Shown here: one piece after another, positions 33,050 through 42,751 of the stretch
Position numbering within the stretch: position 1 is the first letter of the stretch
Layout: every line of letters begins with the position of its first letter
From: Corynespora cassiicola
Lineage: Eukaryota; Ascomycota; Dothideomycetes; Pleosporales; Corynesporascaceae
DNA length: 64,000 nucleotides
Assembly: GCA_022059125.1 (NCBI GenBank)
Contig: JAEUWY010000013.1
Location: 930,001 to 994,000, forward strand
Direction of reading: 5' to 3'
Position numbers and translations under genes: made by a program
Notes under the pieces: generated by a model
Seen by the model: the letters and a program-made list of their open reading frames with translations, nothing else
Told to the model about the DNA's origin: nothing
Databases searched by the model: none

Positions 33050-34699
33050 ATGGCTCTCACCGGAAAAGCCCTGCAGACAGCCCAGCTCCTACTGGTCGTC
33101 TTGCCAGCCTTCGTCCTGTTCGGATACAATCAGTCGGGTGTCGGCGGCCTCCTGTCCCTAGACGATTGGAACCTTCATTTCCCCGAGATCAACACCGTCG
33201 ACGCCGAAGGCGCTGAGAAGAACCACAAGTCTACCGTCCAGGGCGCTGTCGTTGCCACTTTTACCATCGGCGCTCTCTTTGGTGCTCTTATCACGTCGTG
33301 GATTGGAGACCCCCTGGGCCGCCGTAAGATCATCTTCGGTGCTGCTGTTCTTACCCTCGTTGGAGAGGTCCTCCAGGTCACGTCCTTCCAGCTCGCTCAG
33401 TTCGTTGTTGGTCGCTTCATTCTCGGCTGGGGTATTGGAGCCCTGAGCGCAACTGTGCCCGTGTGGCAGTCTGAGTGTTCATCAACCTCCAATCGAGGAC
33501 AGCACGTCGTGCTGGATGGCTGCTTCATTTCCCTCGGTTACCTCCTCGAAGCATGGATCAACTTGGGCTTCTTCGAGGTCAACAACGGTCCAATTCAATG
33601 GCGTCTCCCGCTCGCTATTCCCTGCGTCATCTCCCTGGTACCAATGGCAGCCGTCTTCTTCATGCCTGAGAGCCCAAGGTGGCTGGTCAACAAGGGCCGT
33701 GTAGAAGACGCTCGTGCAAGCCTTTCCACCTTCAAAGGGCTTTCGCTCGAAGATCCCGAGATCAGCGCTGAAATCACCGGCATCGAGCTTGCTCTGGAGG
33801 AATCTGGCCGAAGCGCGGCGAAGATGCGTGACATCTTCACCATGGGCAAGGACAAGCTCTTCTATCGCTTTTCGCTCTGCATCTTTTTGCAGTTCCTGCA
33901 GCAAATGTGCGGGTCTAACCTCATTTCCACATATTCTACGGCAAGTCAATCAAGCCCTGTGCAGTTGGTATCCTTCCAGTCCTAACTGTCCTTTAGATCA
34001 TCTTCCAGCAAGGCCTTGGCCTCGACAGCGAGACATCCCGTATTCTCAGCGGCGGAGCACTGACTTGGAAGTTTGCCTCTTGCTTTGTCGCCTTCTTTAC
34101 TATTGAGCGATTTGGACGCCGGAAGCTATTCATGTTTAGCGGTGCCGGAATGGCTTCGTGCATGTTGGCGCTCGCTGTGGCCTCAAGCTTCCCCAAGACC
34201 AACCATGCCGCTCAGGTTGCCTCGGCCTTTTTCGTCTTCCTCTTCAATTTCTTTATCCCCATTGGATTCCTTGGCGCGAACTTTCTGTACTGCACCGAGG
34301 TTGCTCCAACAAGATTGCGAGTACCAATGGCGGGAATTTCAACTGCCAACCATTGGCTATGGAACTTTGTCGTCAACATGGTCACTCCTGTAAGTCCCTC
34401 AAACATTCCAAATTTTCGAAACAGCCTCTGACAGTCTTCGTTAGGTTGCCATTGAGACGATTGGCTGGCAATACTACCTGGTGTTCCTCTGTGTCTCCGC
34501 CATCATCCTCCCGGTTGTATACTTCTTCTACCCAGAAACAAAAGGACGTAGCTTGGAGGAGCTCGAGATGATGTTCGTTGAAGGACAATCAATCCACGCA
34601 ATCGTTCAGGAATCACGCAAACCTTTGAATGAGTCCTTCATGATGGACAGTGTGATGGAGAAGGGACACAAGCTCGATGAAGATGAGTTCAGGGAGTAA
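33050..34699 (+). CDS. MFS sugar (hexose/oligosaccharide) transporter
   Basis: Three exons, 33050-33940, 33997-34389 and 34445-34699, encode 512 aa with 12 predicted membrane segments. Sugar-porter signatures: GYNQSGVGGLL in helix 1, GDPLGRRK in loop 2-3, PESPRWLVNKGR after helix 6, QFLQQMCGSNLISTYS in helix 7, FGRRKLF, and the C-terminal PETKGRSLEELE. It should carry a mono- or oligosaccharide across the plasma membrane; the substrate cannot be read from sequence. Intron 1 is GC-AG (donor GCAAGT), intron 2 is GT-AG. It converges with an intracellular-type GH43 gene, which suggests shared substrate use. The ATG at 33050 directly precedes the hydrophobic helix 1 region. Confidence 0.93.
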
Positions 34700-34858
34700 A
34701 TTGGGAATAATCTCCAGGTTGAGATGGAGGATTCGTGCTTTTGAAGCACCAAGAAACAATCATATAGTTAGACCTATCTAATGCGACAATGATCAATGAT
34801 GACAATGTAAAACAAACCCCACTTTGGCTTCGGCGAAAAAATCAAGTATTACTCGTAC

Positions 34859-36677
34859 TCAACTAATGTCGAGTTCAGTACCCTGATCCTCGATGTAGAT
34901 GTTCGTAAAGTCGGCAGGATCTAGTACGGGCTCCCACTGTCCGCATGAGTAGATACCAAACATTGCTCCGGTGAATGCTCCCCCAACCGGTGGCGCCACA
35001 GTAAGTCGATCGACTTCGAAAGTGAAGTCTCTCACCATCTCTCCAAATCCAACAGAAAGTTTGTAGTATGTCGAATTTGCCTCAGCGCTGAGCTTCACAT
35101 CTGTGGCTTCATTGAAGGCTGTCAGGGTCGAACCTTCTAACGGGAATGATTCCTAAGTTCCCCTTAGTTCTGTTTGAAGAGAGATACAAGCAACGAGGCA
35201 GAAACATACCAATATCTTGCCTGCTTCACCACTTGGTTGCCGCCACACTATCTGCTTGTGCAAAGACCCGTCTGGCTGCTTCAGGGCAGTAACTCCAATA
35301 CTGGCATAAGAGTACATACTCCACCAGACTGTCAGTCCAGCTTCGTAGCTAGGTCGTGAAGGGTTGAACTCCAGTGTCGCGTGGAACGACTCGTTGTAAG
35401 ACTCTTGCTTCCTTAGGAGCATCGCAGGGGCTTCTGGGCTGAACAGCCCGTAGCAGTTGCCGTGGATGCGCAAGTGACCGGGGCGCTCGGTCAATGAGTA
35501 AAATTTCTTCAGTGGGGTATCTGAATGGAGAGTAAGCAGAGGATGCTGCAGTATGGCATGGCTTATTACTCTTTTGGTACCAACCAAGCTCTAAATTCTC
35601 TTGAGCCAACGATGCCTTCCAGCGCACGCCGGGATTTCCGTCGGTTGAAATGCTCTGCTTTGGAATATCTCTGCACAAGGTTTTGATGGTGATGTTTTTA
35701 CCTTCATTGAAGATTGGCCAATCGTCTACCCAGTCAACCTTGACCAGGAAAGTCTCTCTGCCCAACTGAGGCTCCAAGAACCGCCCCTTCACTTTCACGG
35801 GCCTGACTCCGAGAAACACACCCCACCATCTACCCCTTTCATCTTGAAATATGTCTGCGTGACCTGTTCTTTGTACTTCTTCCTCTGGCCCGTTATACCA
35901 CAGTGGCTTCCCTTGGCTCTCCCAAGGACCTAGTGGGCCAGTTGAGCTTCGGAAAGCCCACTCCTGGTGGCCAGCTTCCGTTCCGCCTTCAGCAACAAAC
36001 ATGTAGTAATAATCGTCCTTGCGAATGATATGTGAGCCCTCGGCAACACCGTGAGGGGATTTTCGGAGGACGACAGGTGGTGTTAGTGTCCGACCGGTAT
36101 AAATGTCAATTTCTGAAATGTGTATTGCGAAGTCCTTCAGTTTGGAATCCGGCGCACGATCTGCTATGCGCACAGTCGTGGACAAGTATACTTTGCCATC
36201 CGAGTCATCCCAGAACAGATCCTGGTCGAATCCAGGATTGTCAAAATATACGGGGTCACTCCATTTTGAGTCGTCGAATATGTCATCAGTCCAGACATAG
36301 AACCCTCTAGGAAATATCCTTTCGTCATGTGTAGGCCTGTATCTTTGGAACAGTCCATTGATCAAGTACCACCTCTTCTCCTGCGGCCGGTATCGCAGGG
36401 TGCTCGCCCAGCTCCCCGCCCCCGGCTCAACGGTCCTCAATTCGATCTGACTCCGCCGAGTCAGCGCATGGCCGATCAAACGCCAGTTAACTATGTCTTC
36501 GGATGCGTATATCGCGCAGCCTGGGTAGTATTCGAACGTGGAGGTACTAAGGAAATAGCGGGTCGGAGCTGTAGGGGTTGCAGGCACCACGCATACTGTC
36601 GGGTCAGGATTGAAGCCCCTCAATATGGGGTTTTTAATGATGGTTTCCCCATGATCTTCAAGGGCTCCAGTTTCCAT
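34859..36677 (-). CDS. GH43 glycosidase (beta-xylosidase/arabinofuranosidase type)
   Basis: Three exons, 35570-36677, 35210-35520 and 34859-35152, encode 570 aa from the Met at 36677; an in-frame Met at 36728 would add 17 residues (KPKKKK-rich). The five-bladed propeller of GH43 is shown by NPILRGFNPDPTV (catalytic base Asp), NPGFDQDLFWDDSDGKVYL (pKa-modulating Asp) and GVAEGSHIIRKDDYYYMF (acid Glu). The C-terminal part after residue ~370 is a beta-sandwich like that of GH43 beta-xylosidases. No signal peptide is visible at either start, so it is probably cytosolic and cleaves imported oligosaccharides. It is tail-to-tail with the sugar transporter, about 160 bp apart. Confidence 0.9.
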
Positions 36678-37894
36678 TCCGAGTTTTTTCTTTTTTGGCT
36701 TGGCCAAGTTCCGTAATTTGCACGGCAAAGGCTATCGCTAGTGTGGGGTACGTAACGAAGTGTCGGAAAGGTTCCCACCCGAGAAATGCGATATGATCGG
36801 TCCGTCTTGTCAGTCCACTTTCGCACACCAACACAAGGCAAGTGTGTAAGCTGCACAACTGAACGCTCCAAACAACAGCGCAATGTGGAAAGCAAATGTT
36901 ATTTGTGCAGGAGAAGGATTCGAAGCTTCAGAGGTTGAGATGTATAACTTGTCCAAAGGAAGCTAGCACGCAACAATGAAATTCCACCAACCAATATACG
37001 CTGATGTAAGGCACGAAGCGTAGAAGTTATTAGTCATAGGTAGCAGAATAGCCGTTACGGTTCGCTTTTTGTGATCTTCATTTGAGGAACGTTCGGGTAA
37101 AAAATGTAGAGGATCGACTCCCCTCTTACAGAAGATGATAAACATAGGACCTGGCTGTATCAGAGTCATGCATGCCGCTTATCTTGCCCTCCCTTCCCCC
37201 TCAAGCTGTCGGAAAACTGTTCTTGATAGTGAACAATCCAATCATTGTCCCTATTCCTTTGGTGTATGCGTTGCCAAACCCCTTTCCGCGAGAGGGTCCA
37301 ATCACGCGAGGGTGTCGTGCCGTATTCAAAATACCTAATGATACGGCACCGGATTGTACGACCCAACAGACAGTGGCCTGAACTCAAATCGGTCCGGGTC
37401 AGCCCAAGGATCGGAGTTCATCTTACCAAGTGCAATGTTAGGCGACGATGGGATAATTCTATGGGCCCCATCATGGAAAAGGCCCGAATAAAATTTGCTT
37501 TGCCGTGAAAACGAAAGCGAATTGCGTAGCGATAGGGGCACATTTCTCGCTGCGCCCATGTTCCAATTAGGTGTTCTAGGGATAATCAGATGTTCTAGGG
37601 ATGTAGCGTCCCGATCCCAATTGTCGGACTGTAAAGAGGGTTTAACATGTTTTCCTAATTGATAGCTCCGCTCAATAATATTGCGGGGGAACGATTACCC
37701 GGGTCGCACAAGCTGCGTTTCACCACCCTAGCAACTTTCTTAGCCGGGATCCTAGGTCCGTACATTCATTTTGCTAGGTTCCTGACGTCGTAAGTTCATT
37801 TGCAGTCAATGGCGGTCCTTTCAAAGGTTTAGGCAGTCTCCCCCACACTCTTAACTTCATCCTCAATCATCATCAATCTGATGATATACTCACA
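36678..37894. other. intergenic region between GH43 and receptor genes
   Basis: 1.2 kb holding the divergent promoters of both genes. No gene seen. A short direct repeat, GTTCTAGGGAT, occurs twice near 37572-37600. Confidence 0.5.
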
Positions 37895-39543
37895 ATGACT
37901 CTCGCTGGTCGTGAGGACTTTGGTACAGACAACGGCCGACCTACATATTGGGGCGCAGCAGCGATACCTAATTTGATAGGGAGTCTGCTGTCTCTTATCG
38001 CTACTACAACCGTCATCGTCCTGTGGATCTTCGTGGGTGGGAGGAAGAGACGAGACTTTCGCTATGCCCTAATCCTCAACCTCACTGTTGCAGGTATGTT
38101 TTCTTCGATGGTCAGTGTATGTGGATTGATCGCCGAGGTGGTCGACCGCGTACGTACCTTGACCAGCCACGAGAACCGTCAATGCTAACGGGCAGTGCAG
38201 AATTTCTAAATTGTCTCAACAACACCGTATCAGGTGTTGTAGTTGTCTCGCGACAAAAGCCAATGAATGCTGGGGGTGCGTGTGATTTCAATGGTTGGGC
38301 GGGTCAGTTTTCCGTACAGGTAAGATTTACGCCAGCACCACGAGCTCCACCAAAGCAATGAGTCGCTGTTAGCCGAGATGTATCATACTGATATAGCTCC
38401 ACAGGCCACGGACTTTTCTGTTCTTGCTATCTCGGTTGTGACGCTACTCACTATCCAACTACGTTCGTATATTATATATGCTTCAAAAGTCACCAAAACA
38501 CTTATATGCCTCTCGATATGGATTGTTCCTCTCTGCACTAGTAAGTAGAGGCATCTCTCAAACCTTACAAATAACTCAAAATGCTGAACGGGTTAGGTTC
38601 TATTGCTCTATCCAAGCATTATTATGGACCAGTTTCTGGCAATTGGTGCTGGATCGAGCGAGAATTCAGTCGCCAACGTTACATCTTTACGCATGGCTGG
38701 CGTTTCGCTATATTCATCATAACGCTATGCATCTATGTTTTCGTTTTCATATACATGTCCCGCCGGCTGAAACCAAAGAATGTCTCCAATTTTTCTACGA
38801 CAGACTCGGAACGATTAGATTTGGACGGCGATGATCCAGTGTCGGGTGGAAATAGCACCTCACGACGTTCCACTCAAGATGTCCCAACCTTCACCGGTCA
38901 TACGCAGGCGGAAAACACGAAAGCAAAACATCGTCGTCACCCGAGTAGCTTCAGCTTTGCCAACAGGGCCCCTACAGACAAGAATAACAACAACAACTCA
39001 ACAAAACCTGGCCCAAGTCAACCAGATATCATAGAGCGAGCGGATTTCTCCTCCTTGCACGGCTCAGAAGATGGGCTTGAATTGCAAGACATGAGCAAGC
39101 CGCTTCCTAGATCTCCCGCAGAGCTGGGCGATATCGGTGGTGATGTTGCCCCGCCTGCCAAACCAAGGATGGATCGAGATATTTGGAAGATGCTTCTACT
39201 AAACATGTATCCTGTCACATATCTGATCTTATGGATACCTGGGATGGTCAACCGGATCGTTGAAGCATCCGGACGCAGCCCGCAAGCACTGGTCATCTTA
39301 CAGAGCTCTACACAGTTTATTGGCCTGGCCAATGCGTGTGTATACATCTACAAGGAGCACAGAAAAGATATACCAGTGTGGTGGCAGCTCTGGAGAGGGG
39401 AGAAGCGCCGACAAAGCATTCAGAGCGACCAAACATTCGACATTGCAGCAAACAAAACCTTTATAAAGATTCGTTATCAGTCAAATCGCGACAAAAACGG
39501 TAATGTGCAGGGCACAACACCTACAACATATTATATTCCTTAA
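37895..39543 (+). CDS. Git3-like G-protein-coupled receptor
   Basis: Four exons, 37895-38153, 38201-38319, 38405-38540 and 38597-39543, encode 486 aa. Seven hydrophobic helices can be placed: TM1 around NLIGSLLSLIATTTVIVLW, TM2 NLTVAGMFSSMVSV, TM3 and TM4 in exons 2-3, TM5 AIFIITLCIYVFVFIYMS, then a long Ser/Thr/Asn-rich third cytoplasmic loop of about 130 residues, and TM6-TM7 with MYPVTYLILWIPGMVNR and FIGLANACVYIY. This layout and the Tyr-Pro...Trp-Ile-Pro motif fit the Git3/Gpr1-type glucose or nutrient receptors that signal through a G-alpha to adenylate cyclase. The ligand is unknown. Its place beside sugar-uptake genes suits nutrient sensing. Confidence 0.85.
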
Positions 39544-40146
39544 TTACACTTTCTTTTTAGCGAATTATCATTAGAATTTATGATTTTACTAAGAATCAGC
39601 GCAGAGTGGGAAGCGTGCACCCGCGGATAAAACACGATAGTCTCAGTTCTTAATTTATTTTTCTCCAGTAGTCTTGAACACAAGAGGCGAGCCATTAGTG
39701 GACTCCGTCATTTCCTAAAGCGATACGGATCAAGGTCCTCCCTGCATTTTGATTGGTTTATGTGTGACCGCCGATCCTACTTGGCAACGGCTACCAGCAA
39801 CCGTTATTCTATTTGTTTGGAAGTGGAATTTCCTAGCCTATAAGCAAACATGGAGTACAGGGAATCTGGGGTGCATGCGTCATCTAGACCTGGAGAGAAT
39901 CTGCTCAAGCGGACCAACCTAGCAGATAGAGCCGTTTCAAGGGAATCAAAAGGAAATAACACGTGCGGTGAGGCTACGGGACTATTTGTGAATACGTGAA
40001 GTGATGATCGGCCTCTACGACCAGACTATAAAGCTCTGCTTCCTTCTCCTCCTTCTCCTCCTCCTCCGCCACCACCGCTTTGAATATCAACGTCCAATTG
40101 AAATACTTTCGCTGCCATCCCCATCGACGCTACGACACGCGCAAAA
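39544..40146. promoter_or_regulatory. upstream region of the GH134-like gene
   Basis: No gene in 600 bp. A TATAAAG element lies at 40027-40033, about 115 bp before the ATG, followed by a CTCCTT/CCTCCT pyrimidine tract at about 40042-40070, a common layout for strongly transcribed fungal secreted-enzyme genes. Confidence 0.5.
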
Positions 40147-40894
40147 ATGAAGCTGTCTTCCATTGTTGCTGCTATCCTAGCTACTGGCGCCTCCGCCGCC
40201 GCCATTCCCGAGCCCGCTACCTCTACCGGTCTTCAGACCCGCCAGGACACTGGCTCTTACACTATATCCGGGCTCGGTGCTCGCAAGAGGCAGGTCACGG
40301 CCGCTGGCGCCAACTCCTTTAACCTTGCCATTGCTATGCTAGAGACTGAACGCATGGATACAAATGTAAGAAAGTATATTCTGGAGGTCATATACAAAGC
40401 TAAAGCTAACTTTGCTGAAGTACGCCTATGGCGATAATAAGCAGAACGATGCTGCCAACTTTGGCATTTTCAAGCAGAACTGGGGTATGCTCCGTGTGTG
40501 CTGCAGCCGCTTCAGGGGCCAGCCGCAGTCAAACTGGAACAACGGCGCTGTACTGAAGTGAGTACCTCTCTTTGCTGTAAAGGCGTAAAAGAGTTGTCAC
40601 TGACACGTTAGCAGCTCGAATCTCAATGCCGACGTCCAGTGCTTGAGGGAGTGCCAGTCCCACTACGGACGTGACAGGTGGCTCGCTGGTCATCGGAACG
40701 GGGAAACCGGCCTCAACAACCCAGACACCCAGGATATCCGGAGTAAGTACTAGGCATTTATTATGCTAGAGCTCGGACTAATATAACAAATAGACTACAT
40801 TGACGGCGTCGAATATATTGAGCAACAGCTGCTGACGCAGCCAAATGGACTCACTAATGACGTAAGATACTGGATATATGTTGTACCTATCTAA
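40147..40894 (+). CDS. secreted GH134-like endo-beta-1,4-mannanase
   Basis: Four exons, 40147-40365, 40421-40557, 40615-40742 and 40794-40894, encode 194 aa. A signal peptide (MKLSSIVAAILATGASA) is followed by a propeptide ending in a Lys-Arg (KRQV) Kex2-type site near residue 50. The mature part, FNLAIAMLETERMDTN, AYGDNKQNDAANFGIFKQNWGM and RWLAGHRNGETGL, fits the lysozyme-like GH134 beta-mannanase family as I recall it, with Glu in MLETE and Asp in GDNKQND as candidate catalytic residues. It ends RYWIYVVPI. It would cleave mannan outside the cell. The start of exon 3 is ambiguous (TAG/CAG tandem acceptor; 40612 adds one Ser). Lysozyme-fold muramidase is the alternative. Confidence 0.75.
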
Positions 40895-41203
40895 AGTAAA
40901 TGTACTAGATAGTTTTATTGTGTTTATACACTCTTTACCTCCAATTTTAGTCTAGTATCTTTTTGAGCTTAGGTAACACTAGCAAGGTATACGTTTAAAC
41001 AAAGAGGTATCACAAAGTAAAAGCTTATAAGCCACTTCCCGGCTTAAGCTTTCGTTTAATATCAAATTTTAGTTTAGTACAACTAAAAAAACAAAAACTT
41101 TAATAACTTTTTAAAAAATTTGTTTGAGGTTAGTAAATTTTTTTTTTTAGAAAAAGAGCTTTTTACAGCTTTTAAATAAATTTATTCACTTCTATTTCAA
41201 AGT
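40895..41203. other. very AT-rich spacer
   Basis: 309 bp of strongly AT-rich sequence with A and T homopolymers between the mannanase stop and the next convergent gene. No gene seen. Composition differs sharply from both neighbours and resembles RIP-mutated or relic sequence. Confidence 0.6.
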
Positions 41204-42301
41204 CTAGACCTCTTGCTTCTTCTCCCGCTTTTCTAGCTCTCCTCGAACTTTAGGCAAGATGTATCGCCCATAGTCAATTGCATCATTAAGATTGTCATAT
41301 CCTCGAATTGAAATGAGGTCGCACCCAAGGTCTACGTAGTCCAGTATCGAGTCCGCAATAGTCTGGTATGACCCCACCAGTGCGGTAGATGCGCCTCTGG
41401 CATTGGTGGCCGTGACTGTTGGGTACCAAAGCGCGCGATCCTGAACTTCACCGCGCTGTGCAATCTCAAGAAGTCTTTGCGAGCCAACATTCTGGGGCGC
41501 CGGGGCTTTTGCTGGAACCTTGCCTTGGCCATTGGCTCTGTTCTCCTTTAGAAGGTCTAGCGTATGATGGGCCTTTTGCCACGCGAGGTCATCTGTCTGG
41601 GCAGCAATGGGTCTGAAGGTGACCCAAATGCGAGGCTTGTCCTTGCGCCCTGCCTTCTCTGCCTCAGCGTAGATGCGGTCAATCTGCTCCTTCGTTTCTT
41701 TGAGTGGCTCGCCCCAAAGACCGAATATATCAGCCAGACTGCCTCCAATTCGATAAGCCTCGTCCGAAGATCCTCCGACCGAGATTGGGATAGAGGTGCC
41801 ATTAACCGGACGGACGCGGTTGCTGAACTGTTTGAACTGATAAAATTTACCGTCCCAGTCGAATGGCTCAGGGGATTCCCATGCGCGCTTGAGAATCTTG
41901 ATGTACTCCTCCAAGCGAGCATATCGCTCATCTTTTGTCAGAAAATCGCCTTCCTTTGCTTGCTCTGCGTCGCTACCGCCTGCAATGAAATGTACTACTG
42001 CGCGTCCCTGGCTCAGTTGGTCAAGCGTTGCCAATGCCTTTGCTGCGACAGTCGGGTAAAGCGTATTGGGCCTTAGAGCAATTATGACTTTTAGCTGTTT
42101 GGTGACAGCTGCAATCGTTGCTCCAGTCGTGAAGGGATCGAAATACGAGGAGTCGTAAGGCTGGAGGGTGTAGTTGAATCCATAATCGTCCAGGTTACGC
42201 GCATAACGTTTTAGGAAGTCTGGATCGATTGCTGCCCCGGGAATGGGCTCCAGCTCGGTAGATGCATTGGGAAACGCTAGGCTGATGAACTCGACAGGCA
42301 T
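41204..42301 (-). CDS. SsuD-like FMN-dependent monooxygenase
   Basis: One exon, 365 aa. It belongs to the bacterial-luciferase-like (LLM) flavin monooxygenases of the alkanesulfonate monooxygenase type: NLDDYGFNYTLQPY, LATLDQLSQGRAVVHFIAGGSDAEQAKEGD, then ERYARLEEYIKILKRAW and PISVGGSSDEAYRIGG. SsuD enzymes use FMNH2 and oxygen to release sulfite from alkanesulfonates; FMNH2 must come from a separate reductase, which I do not see in the window. No targeting signal, so cytosolic. Fungal homologues are often induced by sulfur limitation, but the sulfonate substrate here is inference. It begins the accessory cluster that runs to about 57.9 kb. Confidence 0.9.
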   Translation of the reverse strand: MPVEFISLAFPNASTELEPIPGAAIDPDFLKRYARNLDDYGFNYTLQPYDSSYFDPFTTGATIAAVTKQLKVIIALRPNTLYPTVAAKALATLDQLSQGRAVVHFIAGGSDAEQAKEGDFLTKDERYARLEEYIKILKRAWESPEPFDWDGKFYQFKQFSNRVRPVNGTSIPISVGGSSDEAYRIGGSLADIFGLWGEPLKETKEQIDRIYAEAEKAGRKDKPRIWVTFRPIAAQTDDLAWQKAHHTLDLLKENRANGQGKVPAKAPAPQNVGSQRLLEIAQRGEVQDRALWYPTVTATNARGASTALVGSYQTIADSILDYVDLGCDLISIRGYDNLNDAIDYGRYILPKVRGELEKREKKQEV

Positions 42302-42751
42302 ATTGGAACAGCTTCAATGGTATCGAATATTCTAAGATGGGCTGGGCAACTTGAAAGCTGTACGCGTGTCTTTGTATATCGTCCCTGGATGACGACACCT
42401 GCAAGACAATCACGCCTTCGGGTTTCGGTGGAGCTGGTAGACAGTCCGACGTCGGCACATTCGGCTGTTGGATTGATTACAAATCGAGGATCCTCATTCC
42501 CCTAGGCTAGGTCCACCACCCGTATAGTTACTAGTGCCGAGAATCAGCCGATCTCCCGCTTGCTTTTACCCTAGTGTTCGCGCCCAAACACTCTCAGTCT
42601 AGTTCAATCCTTTTGTAAGTAGACTACAAATAAGAGCTCATCAAGATATGAGGCCGAGTTTTTATCGATCGAGCAATACAGGTGTGTATTGTTTTGCTGC
42701 AGCATGATAACCTGAATGTAGCCACCTACATACCCCATTTCACCGTACCAA
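42302..42751. promoter_or_regulatory. upstream region of the SsuD-like gene
   Basis: 450 bp between two minus-strand genes, holding the SsuD-like promoter and the 3' end of the DUF8021-like transcript. No gene seen. Confidence 0.4.
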
